Below, piece by piece: positions 35,017 to 46,900 of a stretch of DNA of 64,000 nt. Made by a program: the position numbers and the translations under genes. The notes under the pieces were generated by a model. It did no database searches and was not told the DNA's origin. It was given only the letters and a program-made list of their open reading frames with translations. Position 1 is the first letter of the stretch. The number at the start of each line of letters is the position of its first letter. The DNA is from Locusta migratoria (lineage: Eukaryota; Arthropoda; Insecta; Orthoptera; Acrididae): the NCBI GenBank assembly GCA_026315105.1, contig CM048745.1, positions 545,717,358 to 545,781,357 on the forward strand. Reading direction: 5' to 3'.

Positions 35017-35373
35017 ATGCGGCAGGTGCGGCTGTGGCTGGTGCTGGCGGCTGCGGCGGCCGCGGCGACGCCTGTGACGTCGGCGCGCGGCGCGTGGTCG
35101 GTGTGCCCCGAGGCGTGCGAGTGCGCGCTGGACGCGCGCGGCCGCCGCGAGGTGTCGTGCGTGCGCGGCGGCATGGACGGGCCCGTGCCCACCGCAGACA
35201 TGGACCCGCCCCGCGTCGAGGTGCTGCGCATCTCGGCGCCCGCGCACCGCCCCAACACGCTCACCATCGGGCCCATCTTCCAGCACTTCCTGCGCCTCGA
35301 GGAGCTGCACATCACGCGCTCGCGCGTGCCCGCCATCGGCAAGCACTCCTTCTGGGGCGTCACCTCGCTCAGG
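35017..35373 (+). CDS. First coding exon of a secreted/membrane leucine-rich-repeat protein
   Basis: The exon encodes 119 residues, phase 0 at its 3' end. Residues 1-24 form a signal peptide: Met, a short basic start, then a Leu/Val/Ala-rich core ending near VTSA. A Cys-rich LRR N-terminal cap follows (CPEACEC and a fourth Cys about 17 residues on). Then come LRR-like segments, VEVLRISA with TLTIGPIF, and LEELHITRSRVPAIGKHSFWG. Such ectodomains act in cell adhesion or as receptors, but the ligand and the transmembrane part lie outside this exon. The ATG was chosen because an acceptor ends just before it and a GTGAGT donor follows the last codon. Third positions are almost all G or C, unlike the AT-rich surroundings. 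I do not recognise the specific gene. Longer frames on both strands here are shadows. Confidence 0.78.
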
Positions 35374-35379
35374 GTGAGT
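35374..35379 (+). other. Predicted splice donor (GTGAGT)
   Basis: AGG|GTGAGT is close to the insect consensus, and homology to LRR structure stops exactly here. The next exon was not found in the remaining 28 kb, which implies a very long intron or that later exons were missed. Confidence 0.65.
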
Positions 35380-36818
35380 CCACCGTCCTCATTCACTACG
35401 TCAATGTTTCCCAAACTGTGGGTCGCGACCCATTAGTTGATCGTGAGGTCTATTCCGATGACTATAAAATAACTGACTATGAGAGGACGCCTACACGTCT
35501 TCGTCGAATTCGTACAAATTTATGGTTCATGTATGTCGTCGTGAGATATGAAAGTGCAGCAGCTGGGAACTCCAGATGGATAAGCGTTGTAACACCACAT
35601 CGCGACCAAAGCATTAGAATCAAGGTATTCCGACATTTTTCTACGTTACGTAATTTTCATAATCGATTAAGAGGCAGAATTTTCTCATTTTTCAAAATTT
35701 TTAGTAAATTCAAATTATATCAGAGTAATGGTATACAGGAAACAATTACGTCAAAACATCTCGTATATCAGAGTTCATTCGGCAGATTGCTATTATAAAT
35801 AGTACCTGCAGTTGAGTTACTCTATGTGCTCAGTTTTCTCTATGTGCGTAGCTTTCTACGTGATTGGTTCTCTATGTAACGAGCTCTCAGTGCTTAGATA
35901 AAATATTATACGCGGTTAAATTCCAAGATAGGAAAAAACCCGAGAAAATATTAAATTTTTACTATAAACTTTTATATCGTGATCATTCGCGAAAGCGAAC
36001 ATTATCTTTGTACTGATCGGGATAGCCTAGGACGGACGAATTAGAAACTTCTATCTCCCGTAATAAACTGATGACTATTCGTGAGATAAAATTTGAAATT
36101 ATTGGCAACTTTAATGCAATAACTTTTCATAAAACGTATCTTGAAAAATTAAAGTTCGTAATCAATGCATAGGATCCAGAGAGATTAATGCAAACAAACT
36201 ATGACGAAAATAATCACGAATTGTGAACTTATACAGTGTGTACTGTGAAAGTGTTGTGAATGTAACTATTGATTTCAGAACAGAGAATCTACGAACCGTA
36301 AAAAAGTCTTAAACAGTTATTCGAGTATTTAGTTCCCTAATATTGTCCCAGCAAATTCTAAAAGTGAAAATATATTTCCTAAAAAATTAAAAAATGCTCA
36401 GTCTCTATTGCAACAGAGACTGAGCATTTTTTAATTATTCAACACTGTTGCTGCACCAGCCACCACGACCACCATCATGGAATGGAATGAAATCCTAAAA
36501 AATTAATGTGTGAAGGAATATATCTAACAGTTTTGGTCAGGAGAAACCTACGGTGAAATTTTGTAAAGAATAATTCTATAAAGGAAAAGGATCAGGCAAA
36601 AACAGTATCTTTGTGACGGGCGTCGAATTATCTGAAATACCGGGACTCAATGATTCAAATTCTTATTCTTGGGTTTATTAAATATCAGCCCCTGAGAAAC
36701 GGATTTTCACGTTCAAACATTACAAAAAGTCTTTAAGTTTAAATGAAATCCAGAACCAATATTTACAGTGAAAAATTCGACAAAGATATAAATTTTATTA
36801 ACTGCGAAAAAGTACCAC
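35380..36818. other. Presumed intron sequence, AT-rich
   Basis: No repeat family was recognised except the perfect hairpin at 36385-36436. The frame continuing to 35798 is read-through from the exon in the wrong frame. Confidence 0.55.
36385..36436. repeat. Perfect 22-bp inverted repeat (hairpin)
   Basis: Arms 36385-36406 and 36415-36436 are exact complements (AATTAAAAAATGCTCAGTCT and on) with an 8-nt loop. It could be a small foldback or a transcribed hairpin. It is short for a typical pre-miRNA but fully paired. Confidence 0.9.
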
Positions 36819-36830
36819 GTCTACCAAGTT

Positions 36831-37029
36831 GCCGGCCGTGGTGGGCGAGGGGACTGAGGCGCTCCAGTCACGGTCTGCACCGCCACTACGGTCGGGGGTT
36901 CGAATCCCCCCCTCGGGCATGGATATTTGTGCCGTCCTTAGTCTTAGTTAGTTCATAAGTAGTTTGTAAGTTTAGGGACTGATGATCCTGTAGTTAAGTC
37001 CCATAGACTATACAAACATTTGAACATTT
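36831..37029 (+). repeat. SINE S1
   Basis: Full-length S1 with target-site duplication GTCTACCAAGTT at 36819-36830 and 37030-37041. Confidence 0.93.
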
Positions 37030-37207
37030 GTCTACCAAGTTTATTTTCATACTGAGGTGACAAATAGAACTTTGAACCTATTCATCCAATACAACTGTGA
37101 AAATCAAGACGTAATCTACAGCTTAAAAGTCGCAAACTAAAGCCAAGTCCACACAACTGTCGCCCCAGTTACCAAACCAAACCATGTCGCCGCCAAGTCA
37201 CAGCGTG

Positions 37208-38107
37208 TAGGAAATAAAAGGAATTTTCATACGGATCTATCACCTTATGCACCTTATCAACTGTCCCTGAGAGACACAAGAGTCACGTACTTCATACATA
37301 AAGCTGTTGCGGGATCGGAGTGCGAATCTTGCCTAAACCACCGGCTCTGAACTGGCGCCTGGCTGGCTGCTTCTTTTACACCGCAACTTTTCCGTTCATT
37401 TACCTAAAATTTCTACAAAATGCTCTAGCGGCGGTACACTCTAGCGGTGTTTGGTTAAGCGGTAAGAGATCGGATTTTTAATGAAAGGTTCGGTGGTTCG
37501 ATTCCGCCCAACGAAAAAAAAATTTTTTTTGTTTCTTCCCAATGCGTACACTACTGACTTCAAAATTAACTGCAACATGATATATGTTGATCAATTGCAA
37601 AAGACTGGAAGTGTCAATTTACATACACGACGTCCCCAAGTACGCGTTAACTACAGTCCCAGACGTTTTTTTGCTTATATAAATAAACTAAATAACCAAT
37701 ATGATGTTGCGGTTAATTCTGACGTCAATCTACATCAATACTCTGCAAACCACTGTGAAGTGAATGGCATAGGGTACGTCCGACTGTATCAGTTATTAGG
37801 GTTTTTTCCCATTCCATTCACGTATTGAGCGTGGGAAGAATGATTCTTTAAATGCCTCCGTGCGTGCTGTAATTAACCTAATCTTGCCCTCACCATCCCT
37901 AGGGAAACAATATGATGGTGTACGCATTGCCAAGGAGCAGAAAAAAAATTTGCCGTCGGGTGGAGATGAACACGCGACCTTCTCAACAGGAATACGATCT
38001 TTCACCGCTGAGCCAAATACCGCTTCCTGAACAAGACATCAGAGGGACAGTTGATACGCAAGTCGCATAAGGTAATAGATCAGTATCAAACTTCCTTTTA
38101 TTTCCTA
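37208..38107. repeat. Inverted pair of tRNA-headed, LINE-tailed elements
   Basis: Flanks 37208-37275 and 38045-38107 are inverted (GGAAATAAAAGGAA, then TATCAACTGTCCCT). Inside, a tRNA-like head lies at about 37447-37505 on + (B-box GGTTCGATTCC) and at about 37955-38030 on -. The minus half continues at 37730-37880 into sequence like the LINE-N C-terminus and 3' end (SIREWNG, then a GTAGATTG end). A degenerate third copy of this tRNA type may exist elsewhere. Confidence 0.6.
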
Positions 38108-38118
38108 AATGCTTGGCC

Positions 38119-38560
38119 ATCTAGATTTCCCACTTGGGGGAAATTTGGACGAATTCGGCGATTACGAGTAGGCGTCCTCTCCTTGTGAGTAACATAAGGT
38201 ATCACCTGAAAAAATTTTGAAGCTTATTTCACAAGGAAGGTTTTACAGTCTATAAAGTTATGTACAAATACAGTTCCAAATAAGAAACCGCTGTGGCTAA
38301 TATCGTACTCAGAGAGATACAAGAACGATTGCAGGAAAGGTCATCTGAAGCTTCAATCTTGGGGCAGCAAACGCCATTAGTCAAGAATTTTGTTTCAGTG
38401 TAGAAAGACTAAGGTCAAACGACGGAAAACATTTTATGTTCTTGCACGATTTGTGCATGTATACGCTGAACACACTTTAGGCATATTCAGTAGCAACTGA
38501 CAATATACGCTAAATAGAACATTTCAAGCTCAACAACAAAATACAAGACATACGCCTCTC
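38119..38560. other. Unassigned stretch
   Basis: Nothing recognised in about 440 bp. Confidence 0.6.
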
Positions 38561-38876
38561 AAGAGATAAATGAATATTCGTAATTCAGCTACCAGTCACT
38601 TTAATTGATAGTGTTTAAAGTAGCGCAACGCGTTTCGATCATGTTTTGCTGATCAGGGGCTTTTTCTACATACGGAAATGTTCAGTTACACCAGTGTACC
38701 AAAGATGCAGAAGAAACGCTGGAACACGAAAATCGTGATGAAACAAATCGCACCATATAGGAAGACAAGCAGAAGATAGAACAACATTTTAAAGTTTATG
38801 GCCACCAACTGCCTTTCCCCCAATACTCCCAATCACAAATAATAACAAATAGACTTTAAATAAGTAAATTATAAGT

Positions 38877-39076
38877 TCAAATGTTCAAATGTTTGTATAG
38901 TCTATGGGACTTAACTACGGGGTCATCAGTCCCTAAACTTACAAACTACTTATGAACTACTTACAAACTAGGACGGCACAAATATCCATGCCCGAGGGAG
39001 GATTCGAACCCCCTACCGTAGTGGCCGTGTAGACCGAGACTGGAGCGCCTCAGTCTCCTCGGCCACCGCGGCCGGC
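38877..39076 (-). repeat. SINE S1 in foldback centre
   Basis: The target-site duplication AAATTATAAGT is at 38866-38876 and 39077-39087. The element is full length. Confidence 0.93.
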
Positions 39077-39210
39077 AAATTATAAGTAACAAAACATTTC
39101 TGTATGTATAAAAAGCACAAGAAGATGAGCAAAAGATGTTCGAAACGCGTTGTCCTATATTGGATGAAATACTAACAAATAAAGTGATTGGTATCAGATA
39201 TACGAATATT

Positions 39211-39405
39211 AAAAAAAAAGTTTGTTAAGCTTAAGGGACTTAACTACGGGGTCATCAGTCCCTAAACTTACAAACTACTTATGAACTACTTACAAACTAG
39301 GACGACACAAATATCCATGCCCGAGGGGGGATTCGAACCCCCTACCGTAGTGGCCGTGTAGACCGTGACTGAAGCGCCTCAGTCCCCTCGGCCATCGCCG
39401 CCGGC
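39211..39405 (-). repeat. SINE S1 in foldback right arm
   Basis: The target-site duplication ACGAATATT is at 39202-39210 and 39406-39414. It shares CCCCCTACCGTAG with the S1 at 38877, unlike most copies, which suggests a common subfamily. Confidence 0.92.
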
Positions 39406-39425
39406 ACGAATATTCATTTACTGCT

Positions 39426-40539
39426 TCACATAGTCACGGTTTCTAAACTTAGGTTGCCGTAAATAGCGCTGTACCTCGTGTATTAGCCAGTCTATGAAAT
39501 TTAAGCTCGTTGGAAGGCCTTGACATTCCATTGTCTATTTGTGTGGGCTAAAATAAGGTGTCCGCAAACTTGGGCCCCTCCATTGTGCCAGAGTACAACG
39601 CTTCCACTGTGCACTGTGGCGTGAAGGATTAGCTACGTGGCGGAAGAACCACGTTTCCCGCACTACTCTTCGAAGACAGAGTCTTTAACACAGCAGTGAC
39701 ACTACCACAATACCGAGCAAACGTAGCAAAAGCTCTTCTCGACATACCACTAGGTAAACAAGTCCCGTATTTATCTCTGTCAAGCTGTCTGAAAGCGCCG
39801 GAGGCAGAGGGCTTTCTTAGCCTCTGGCCTGTGACACAGCGGCGCCAGGAAGGGTACATCTGGATCCTCCCTTTTCGCGGTTTCCGACAGCGGAACGAAT
39901 ATAGATGGTGAGAAACCTTGTCTCCGTTGCGACTCGGGGTCGCTAGCATTCACGCGACACCCCTTTCCAGACTATGTGTGTGAGCACTGCAGGCTTGCCC
40001 AGAGAAGAGGAGTTTTCCCTTTTTGCTGTCACACAAGGAGGCAGAACCCTAGCAGCTATTGTCGCGGTCATACGGATGGTCCTGACAATGGCCCTTCTTT
40101 ATGTACATACTCCGCAATCTAGCACTTGGCGCGTGGTGGGAGCTACCACGCACCATTCTTAGCCATTTTCTTTCCTGTTCCACTCCCAAACACAACGAAG
40201 AAAAACAAACTTTGTCATATTAAAACCTCTCTGACTGCAATAAGCTTTTATTTAAAAAGCACAACCGGATACGCGTTTTATAGGCGCAGCATCAGATGCT
40301 CATCAAGGTACAATAAATGAAATCGTCTTACAAGTGCTTCTTTACAAAATTAAAAACAAATATACTATGAATTATTAAATGTATAATAGAATGATATATA
40401 TACCATCGGAAAATGACTCACTGAAAATTAAAAGGAAAATCGTCTGCCGTATGCCACCAACCGGTGCTGACGTAGAGTGTTGAAATGTTGTAACGAAAAC
40501 ATAAACGTTAGGTAGCAAAAGAAAAAAAAGAAGAAAAAA
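39426..40539. other. Mostly unassigned; possible LINE 3' end at about 40098-40215
   Basis: 39540-39960 is moderately GC-rich with no recognised coding match. ACTCCGCAATCTAGCACTTG and the following block resemble the 3' untranslated region of Jockey-type LINEs, but this is weak. 40220-40320 has an AAGCTTTTATTTAAAAAGC palindrome near GATACGCGTTTTATAGG, similar in style to the foldbacks above. Confidence 0.35.
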
Positions 40540-40554
40540 TGTTTGTAATGCCAT

Positions 40555-40740
40555 GGGACCAAACTACGTTGACCTCGCGGAAGTAGCGGAGCGGTCTGGA
40601 GCGCCACGTTGCGGATTGCGCGGCTCCCGCGTCGGAGGTTCGAATCCTCCATCGGGCATGGACATTTGTGTTGTCTTTAGTATAAGTTATTTCAGAAGTA
40701 GTTTGTAAGTTTAGGTACTGATAACGCCGCAGTTAAGAAA
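40555..40740 (+). repeat. SINE with S2-like head
   Basis: The head is GTAGCGGAGCGGTCTGGAGC with B-box GGTTCGAATCC; the body is the common S1/S2 type. It is preceded at 40538-40572 by what looks like a minus-strand S2 tail fragment, so the locus is composite. Confidence 0.75.
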
Positions 40741-40743
40741 ATC

Positions 40744-40915
40744 AAATGTTAAAATGTTTGTATAGCTTATGGGACTTAACTACGGGGTCATCAGTCCCTA
40801 ATTATGAACTAGCTTATACTAAAGACGGCAAAAACAACCATGCCCGAGGAGGGACTCGAACCCCTGACGTACAACGGCAGCACTGCGCTCCAGTGCGCAC
40901 GGCTAATCCGCCACG
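40744..40915 (-). repeat. SINE with divergent tRNA head, S1 body
   Basis: The tail and body match S1, but the head (complement of GGCGGATTAGCCGTGCGCAC with B-box GGTTCGAGTCC) is a different tRNA. A short body deletion is present. Confidence 0.78.
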
Positions 40916-40934
40916 GCATTCATTTATTGACGCG

Positions 40935-41012
40935 TATCGTCATGGCCCTGCTAAACTACACTAAAAGAAATGTTTTTGTTTTAGAATAGTTCAGCAGGGT
41001 CATGACGATATA
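40935..41012. repeat. Small foldback hairpin
   Basis: TATCGTCATGGCCCTGCT and its imperfect inverse around AGCAGGGTCATGACGATA enclose about 30 bp. Confidence 0.7.
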
Positions 41013-41029
41013 CAATTGGGATAAATCTT

Positions 41030-42734
41030 TACCCAGGCTTAGATTCTGATGTTGATTATTTCCAAAAGCATCAATAAATGAACATTCGCATTACCACCTG
41101 TGGCCTTTAAATTCCTACAGCGTCCCAAATAGCACTGTCTAATAACTAAAATTTAAAAACGGTCGCATACCACATCAGGGATTTCATGTCACATCTAGGA
41201 TTCATATGCGCTGCACCACTGCCTCCGCAGCAAAGTGGACCAGCCTTAAGCCTATCAACAGCGGTAAACACAGCTTCTAGCTGTTTACGTGGGGTGGCCA
41301 GCTCCTGAATCTCTTCACAACGAACGCAGCGGCTAGTCACTCCTATGAAGCTATTTTCTAGTATTTACTTTACGTAACAAATACTCATGAATAAAGCTCT
41401 TAAACTAACAAAAAAGAAACAGGTTTTAACTAGCCGCCGTAGAGCGGTCGAACGCTTTAAGGCGCCTTGATGCGAAGAAGCCGCGCGGGAGTAACCGAGC
41501 GGTCTGGAGCGCCACGTTGAGTATCGCGTTAAAGCTCTAGATATACCGAGCTGAAAAATTCGCCATTCTGAGTCCCCATGCGACGATAGTGTTACATGCT
41601 TCGTGTGATGTAGCGAAGTGAATCAGCGAATATTTCGTGATTTTATTGTTTGACAGTGTGAAACAGTTGGTTGGGCTCCTACGAGCTGCTCAAATATTAG
41701 CAGACACGGTCGCTACAAGTTTTGTCGGTTTCCTTCAATATAGATAGGCGTACAAAATGGCTTGTAAAAACCGGACGCCAAGTATGGACGCCAAATTCGA
41801 GCGACTCTCCGTGTAACGTTAAGAAGGAAATCTTTTATTTTTTATTTTTATTAGAAACAGTTATGCTCACAGAGAGGCAATAATAAAAATAGAGGCCTAT
41901 ACATGTAAACAATGGTTTAATTTTGCTACATATTGTTAATATAACACGACATACTGGCTGTTTAAAGTAAACCACTTTTCTTGGTTTTATTTAAACCAAC
42001 TAAGGAATTATACTAAGGGCTGTGAATTGCATTCTAAAAGATGCACAAGTGCAGCTGGCTTTACCCAGCTAGTGGTGTTTAAATTACAGGCTGTTATTTC
42101 GCATTAGTTCAGTGTTTAACTTAAATGTGGCTGTTAACACGGGAATATGTAGGCCTAAGCCATGCTCTGAACAGGATGTCTGAAACAGGAAATAAATGAT
42201 ACTTCGCAAAAGGTGGAAAAGGAAAGCAGTAGTACATGAAAGACATTAAATTCATAATTAGCATGCAACATTCACTTTATTTCAAAGCGCATGCTACTAG
42301 AGAGACTTTATTTAGTCAGTATCTAAAGAAACCAGACGTTCAAAGTTAAACACATTTTTACGTAAAATATTCTCTGAAATATGGGGTGTATAAAATATGT
42401 GAGGCATATTTAACATTATTCCGTAACTGCTTTCGAATGCAAGTCTTTGAAGCGTAAACGAATGTGGAGAACCCATTTATAAGTCAAAATATACGGTAAG
42501 TGTAACTTGTTTTAACAGTTTGTACCAAATAATTAGAACTGCATCGTATGCCTTATTTTGGAATGTAAGCGGATGTATCTATAAATATCCATCTAATCAC
42601 TAACTTTGTTGCTTGCCTCTTACAGTTATTTTCTGAGTTAGAAAATTATGTATTTCAGAGCATTTATTTAACGTAAGTGTTGCGTAGTCTTGAAATGCGC
42701 GCCGTCCACATGGGATTCAAAATGTCTAATTGTT
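41030..42734. other. Mostly unassigned; SINE debris at 41435-41530
   Basis: 41435-41530 holds two partial tRNA-like heads (GAGTAACCGAGCGGTCTGGA) without a body. The rest is AT-rich and featureless. Confidence 0.5.
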
Positions 42735-42910
42735 CTGCCTGTACTATACAGTGCTCTAGGTCGCGCTGCCTCCCGCGTCGGAGATTCGAAACTTACCTCG
42801 GGCATGGATGTTTGTGTCGCCTTTAGTGTAAGTTAGTTCATATGCAGTTTGTAAGCCTAGGGACTGATGACCACCTTAGTTAAGGCCCACAGATTTACGA
42901 ACATCTGAAA
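42735..42910 (+). repeat. Decayed SINE, S2-like
   Basis: B-box-like GAGATTCGAAAC, then CTCGGGCATGGATG and the shared body up to GATTTACGAACATCTGAAAA. The A-box is lost. A TA microsatellite follows at about 42918-42942. Confidence 0.7.
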
Positions 42911-43384
42911 ATTTTGACTACTAATATATATATATATATAAGAAAGGTAAATTACGTAACTTATGGTAATGCGGTTTGACTGCACAGACTGCATCAGAAG
43001 TTTTCGAAAATTAACAAATCACAAGCGATAACCCTACGGACGTTGTGAATTTATAGTGTGCAAAAATTACACGAAAATAAATCTCTTGAAAACAAAAACA
43101 CAATCGAAATTTAAGAAATCACTACCAAGTAAAATACGGAACGGTTAAATTGTAGAACATGCAGTCTGGTGGTTTGACAAAGATGGCTGCTACCACCACA
43201 ATGGCTGTACGAATCTGGTTGCGATTTAGAACTCAGGACAGACGCCGCAATTATTCATTGTAATCAATCTTGTTGAGGTGTGATGGTTATTTCAGTGCTC
43301 ATGCACATGGCGGGCCACTTGGCAGCCACGATGTTCAACTCTTGAAGTAGCAGGACATGTGGAAGTTCGGGTCGGATGGGATTC

Positions 43385-43557
43385 ATTCAAGGGGGGGGAA
43401 AATGTTTGTATTGCTTATGGGACTTTGCTACGGGGTCATCAGTCCCTAAATACGGCACAAACATCCATGCCCGAGGGGGGGATTCGAACCCCCGACGGGG
43501 AACAGCATCGCACATCTTAGCATAGCGCCTCAATGCGCTCGGCCGCTCCATCGCGGC
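43385..43557 (-). repeat. SINE with third head type and shortened body
   Basis: The target-site duplication GATGGGATTC is at 43375-43384 and 43558-43567. The body is S1-like with a deletion of the AACTACTTATGAAC region. The head (complement of CGATGGAGCGGCCGAGCGCA) differs from S1 and S2. Confidence 0.88.
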
Positions 43558-43950
43558 GATGGGATTCGTGTTTGGGTAGTTCCTACAGCTGTGGTAGGCC
43601 CGTGTTTCTCGGGTTTCGCAGAGGTCTAGCGTAAATGCTTATTTAGCAGAAGGTAACGGGTTCGAATCCCGACCGAAGAACAAATTTTTATAAGTCCATA
43701 CTGTATGATCACAACACATACGAGAAGCTGAGACCCGAAAACTCCAGTTGAAATCTAGGTTTACATTGATTACGTCTGTATTACTAGAGCAGCTCAAGAA
43801 GTAATTTGCACTTTCTCGTTGTGGCTATTTACAAGGCGCGTTTTTTTAACTAAGTTCCGTTTGAACAGAAGTACAAAACGAAAGGTTATTTCAAAAAAAT
43901 AAATTTATTTTCAGAAAGTACATACTTTATTTTTTGACATAGATGCCAAA

Positions 43951-46900
43951 ACCACCCCCATGAACCACAGACATTGCCGAAGTGGGGAGGCTTGCGTGCC
44001 TCAACGATGCAGATAGCCGTACCGTAGGTGCAACCACAGCGGAGGGGTATCTGTGGAGAGGCCAGACAAACGTGTGGTTCCTGAAGAGGGGCAGCAGCCT
44101 TTTCAGTAGTTACAGGGGCAACAGTCTGGATGATTGACTGAGCTGGCCTTGTAACATCATCTAACATGACTTTGCCACACAGCTACTGCGAACGGCTGAA
44201 AGCAAGGGAAAACTACAGCCGTTACTTTTCCCGAGGACATGCAGCTCTACTGTATGAAAATATGATGATGGCATCCTCCCGGGTAAAATATTCCGGAGGT
44301 AAAATAGTCCCCCATTCGGATCTCCGGGCGGGGACTACTCAGGAGGATGTTGTCATCAGGAAAGACAATACTGACATTCTACGGATCGGAGCGTGGAATG
44401 TTAGATCCCTTAATCGGGTAGGAAAATTAGAAAATTTAAAAAGGGAAATGGATAGGTTGAAGTTAGATATGGTGGGGATTAGTGAAGTTCGGTGGCAGGA
44501 TGAACAGGATTTCTGGTCAGCTGAGTACAGGATTATAAATACAAAATCAGTTGGGGGTGTTACAGGAGTAGGACTGATAATGAATAAGAAAATAGGAATG
44601 CGGGTAAACTACTATGAGCAGCACAGGGATCGCATTATCATTGTCAAGATAGATACGAAGCCAACACCGACAACAGTAGTACAGGTTTATATGCCAACTA
44701 GCTCTGCCGATGATGAGGAGATCGAATAAATATATCAAGAGCTAAAGGAAATTATTCAGACAGTTAAGGGAGAGGAAAACTTAATTGTGATGGGAGACTG
44801 GAATTCGATACTAGGAAAAGGAAGAGACGGAAAAGTAGTAGGTGAATATGGACTGGGCAGGAGGAATGAAAGAGGAAGTCGCCTGGTAGAATTTTGCACG
44901 GAACATGATTTAATCGTAACAAACACGTGGTTTAAGAATCACAAAAGAAGGTTGTATACACCGGAAGGTATCACATAGATTTTATAATGGTAAGACATAG
45001 ATTCCGGAACCAGATGATAAATTGTAAGACATACCCAGGGGCAGATATAGACTCTGACCATAACTTGTTAGTCATGAACTGTAGGCTAAAACTGAAAAAA
45101 CTGCAGAAAGGTAGGAAAATAAGGAGATGGGACTTCGATAAATTGAAGGAAAGTGAAGTTCTGGAGAATTTCAGGGGGAGCTTTAGGCAACAATTGACAG
45201 AAACAGGGGGAAATAAAACAGTAGAAGAGGAATGGGTAGCATTGAGAGATGAAATAGTGATGGCAGCAGAGGACAAAATAGATAGAAAGGCAAGACCTAC
45301 CAAAAATCCTTGGATATCACAGGAAATACTGAATTTAATTGATGAAAGGAGAAAGTATAAAAATGCAGTAAATGAAACAGGCAAAATGGAGTACAGACGA
45401 CTAAGAAATGAGATTGGCAGGAAGTGCAAAATGGCTAAGCAGGAGTGGCTAGAAGCCAAATGCAGAACCGTAGAAGAATGTATAAGAAGGGGAAAAGTAG
45501 ATACCGCCCACAGGAAAATAAAAGAGACATTTGGGGACAAGAAAAGCAACTCTATGAATATCAAGAACTCAGATGGGAAACCAGTTCTCAGCAAAAAAGG
45601 GAAAGCTGAAAGGTGGAAAGAGTACATAGAGCAGCTCTACAAAGGAAATGAACTTAGAGACGATGTTGTGGGAAGGGAAGAGGAAGTAGATCAAGATGAA
45701 ATAGGAGATACTATACTGAGAGATGAATTTGACAGAGCCCTGAAAGACCTAGATCGGAACAAGGCCCCAGGAGTAGATGACATACCCTCAGAGCTTCTAA
45801 AGTCTCTGGGAGAGCCAGCCATGACAAGACTATTTGAACTGGTGTGTAGGATGTATGAGACAGGCGAAATGCCCTCAGACTTTAAGAAAAATGTAATAAT
45901 CCCCATTCCAAAGAAATCAGGCGCAGACAGGTGTAAAAATTACAGAACCATTAGTTTGATAAGTCATGGTTGCAAAATTTTAACACGAATTATCTACAGG
46001 AGAATGGAAAAGGTGGTAGAAACTGACCTCGGGGAAGATCAGTTTGGATTCAGGAGGAACGTAGGAACCCGGGAGGCAATGCTCACTTTACGTCTTATCT
46101 TAGAAGATAGATTAAGGAAAGGCAAACCTACATTTTTAGCTTTTGTAGATTTGGAGAAAGCATTTGACAATGTTAACTGGAATACACTCTTTCAAATTCT
46201 GAAGTCAGCAGGAGTAAAATATAGGGAAAGGAGAGATATTTACAACTTGTGCAAAAGCCAGACTGCAGTTATTAGACTCGAAGGGCATGAAAGGGAAGCA
46301 TTAGTCGGGAAGGGAGTAAGACAGGGTTGTAGCCTTTCTCCCATGTTATTCAATTTGTACATCGAGCAGGCGGTGAAGGAAAGCAAGGAAAAGTTTGGAA
46401 TAGGGTTTAAAGTTCAGGGGGAAGAAATAAAAACATTGCGTTTTGCTGATGACATTGTAATTCTATCAGAGACAGCACAGGACCTGGAAGAGCAGTTAAA
46501 TGGAATGGACAGCGTGTTGAAGAGAGCGTATAAAATGAACATTAACAAGAGCAAAACAAAAATAATGGAATGCGGTCTTAGAAAATCAGGCGATGCTGAA
46601 GGAATTAGATTGGGTAACGAAACAATGAAGGTGGTAGATGAGTTTTGTTACTTGGGTAGTAAAATAACATGCGATGGTGGCAGTACAGAGGATATAAAAA
46701 CCAGAATGGCAATGGGAAGAAAAGCATTTTTGAAAAAGAGAAATTTGCTAACATCGAATATTAATTTAAGTGTAAGGAAGTCTTTTCTGAAGGCATTTGT
46801 GTGGAGGTTGCCTTGTACGGGAGTGAAACATGGACGATAAGCAGTGTGGACAGGAAGAAAATAGAGGCTTTTGAAATGTGGTGCTACAGAAGAATGCTGA

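Larger units (their letters stand above)
38563..39423. mobile_element. Foldback element holding two SINEs
   Basis: The arms at 38563-38668 and 39121-39210 plus 39406-39423 are inverted: ATAAATGAATATTCG at the outer ends, and GAAACGCGTTG with GATGAGCAAAA at the inner ends. One S1 sits in the centre and another splits the right arm near its tip. Confidence 0.75.

Noticed and set aside
34903..35798. Long frames of 147-254 codons overlapping the LRR exon on both strands
   Set aside because: Shadows of a very GC-rich exon. Only the frame with signal peptide, LRR N-cap and matching splice sites makes sense.
44971..45627. 218-codon minus-strand frame
   Set aside because: Antisense to the RTE ORF, which explains the open frame.
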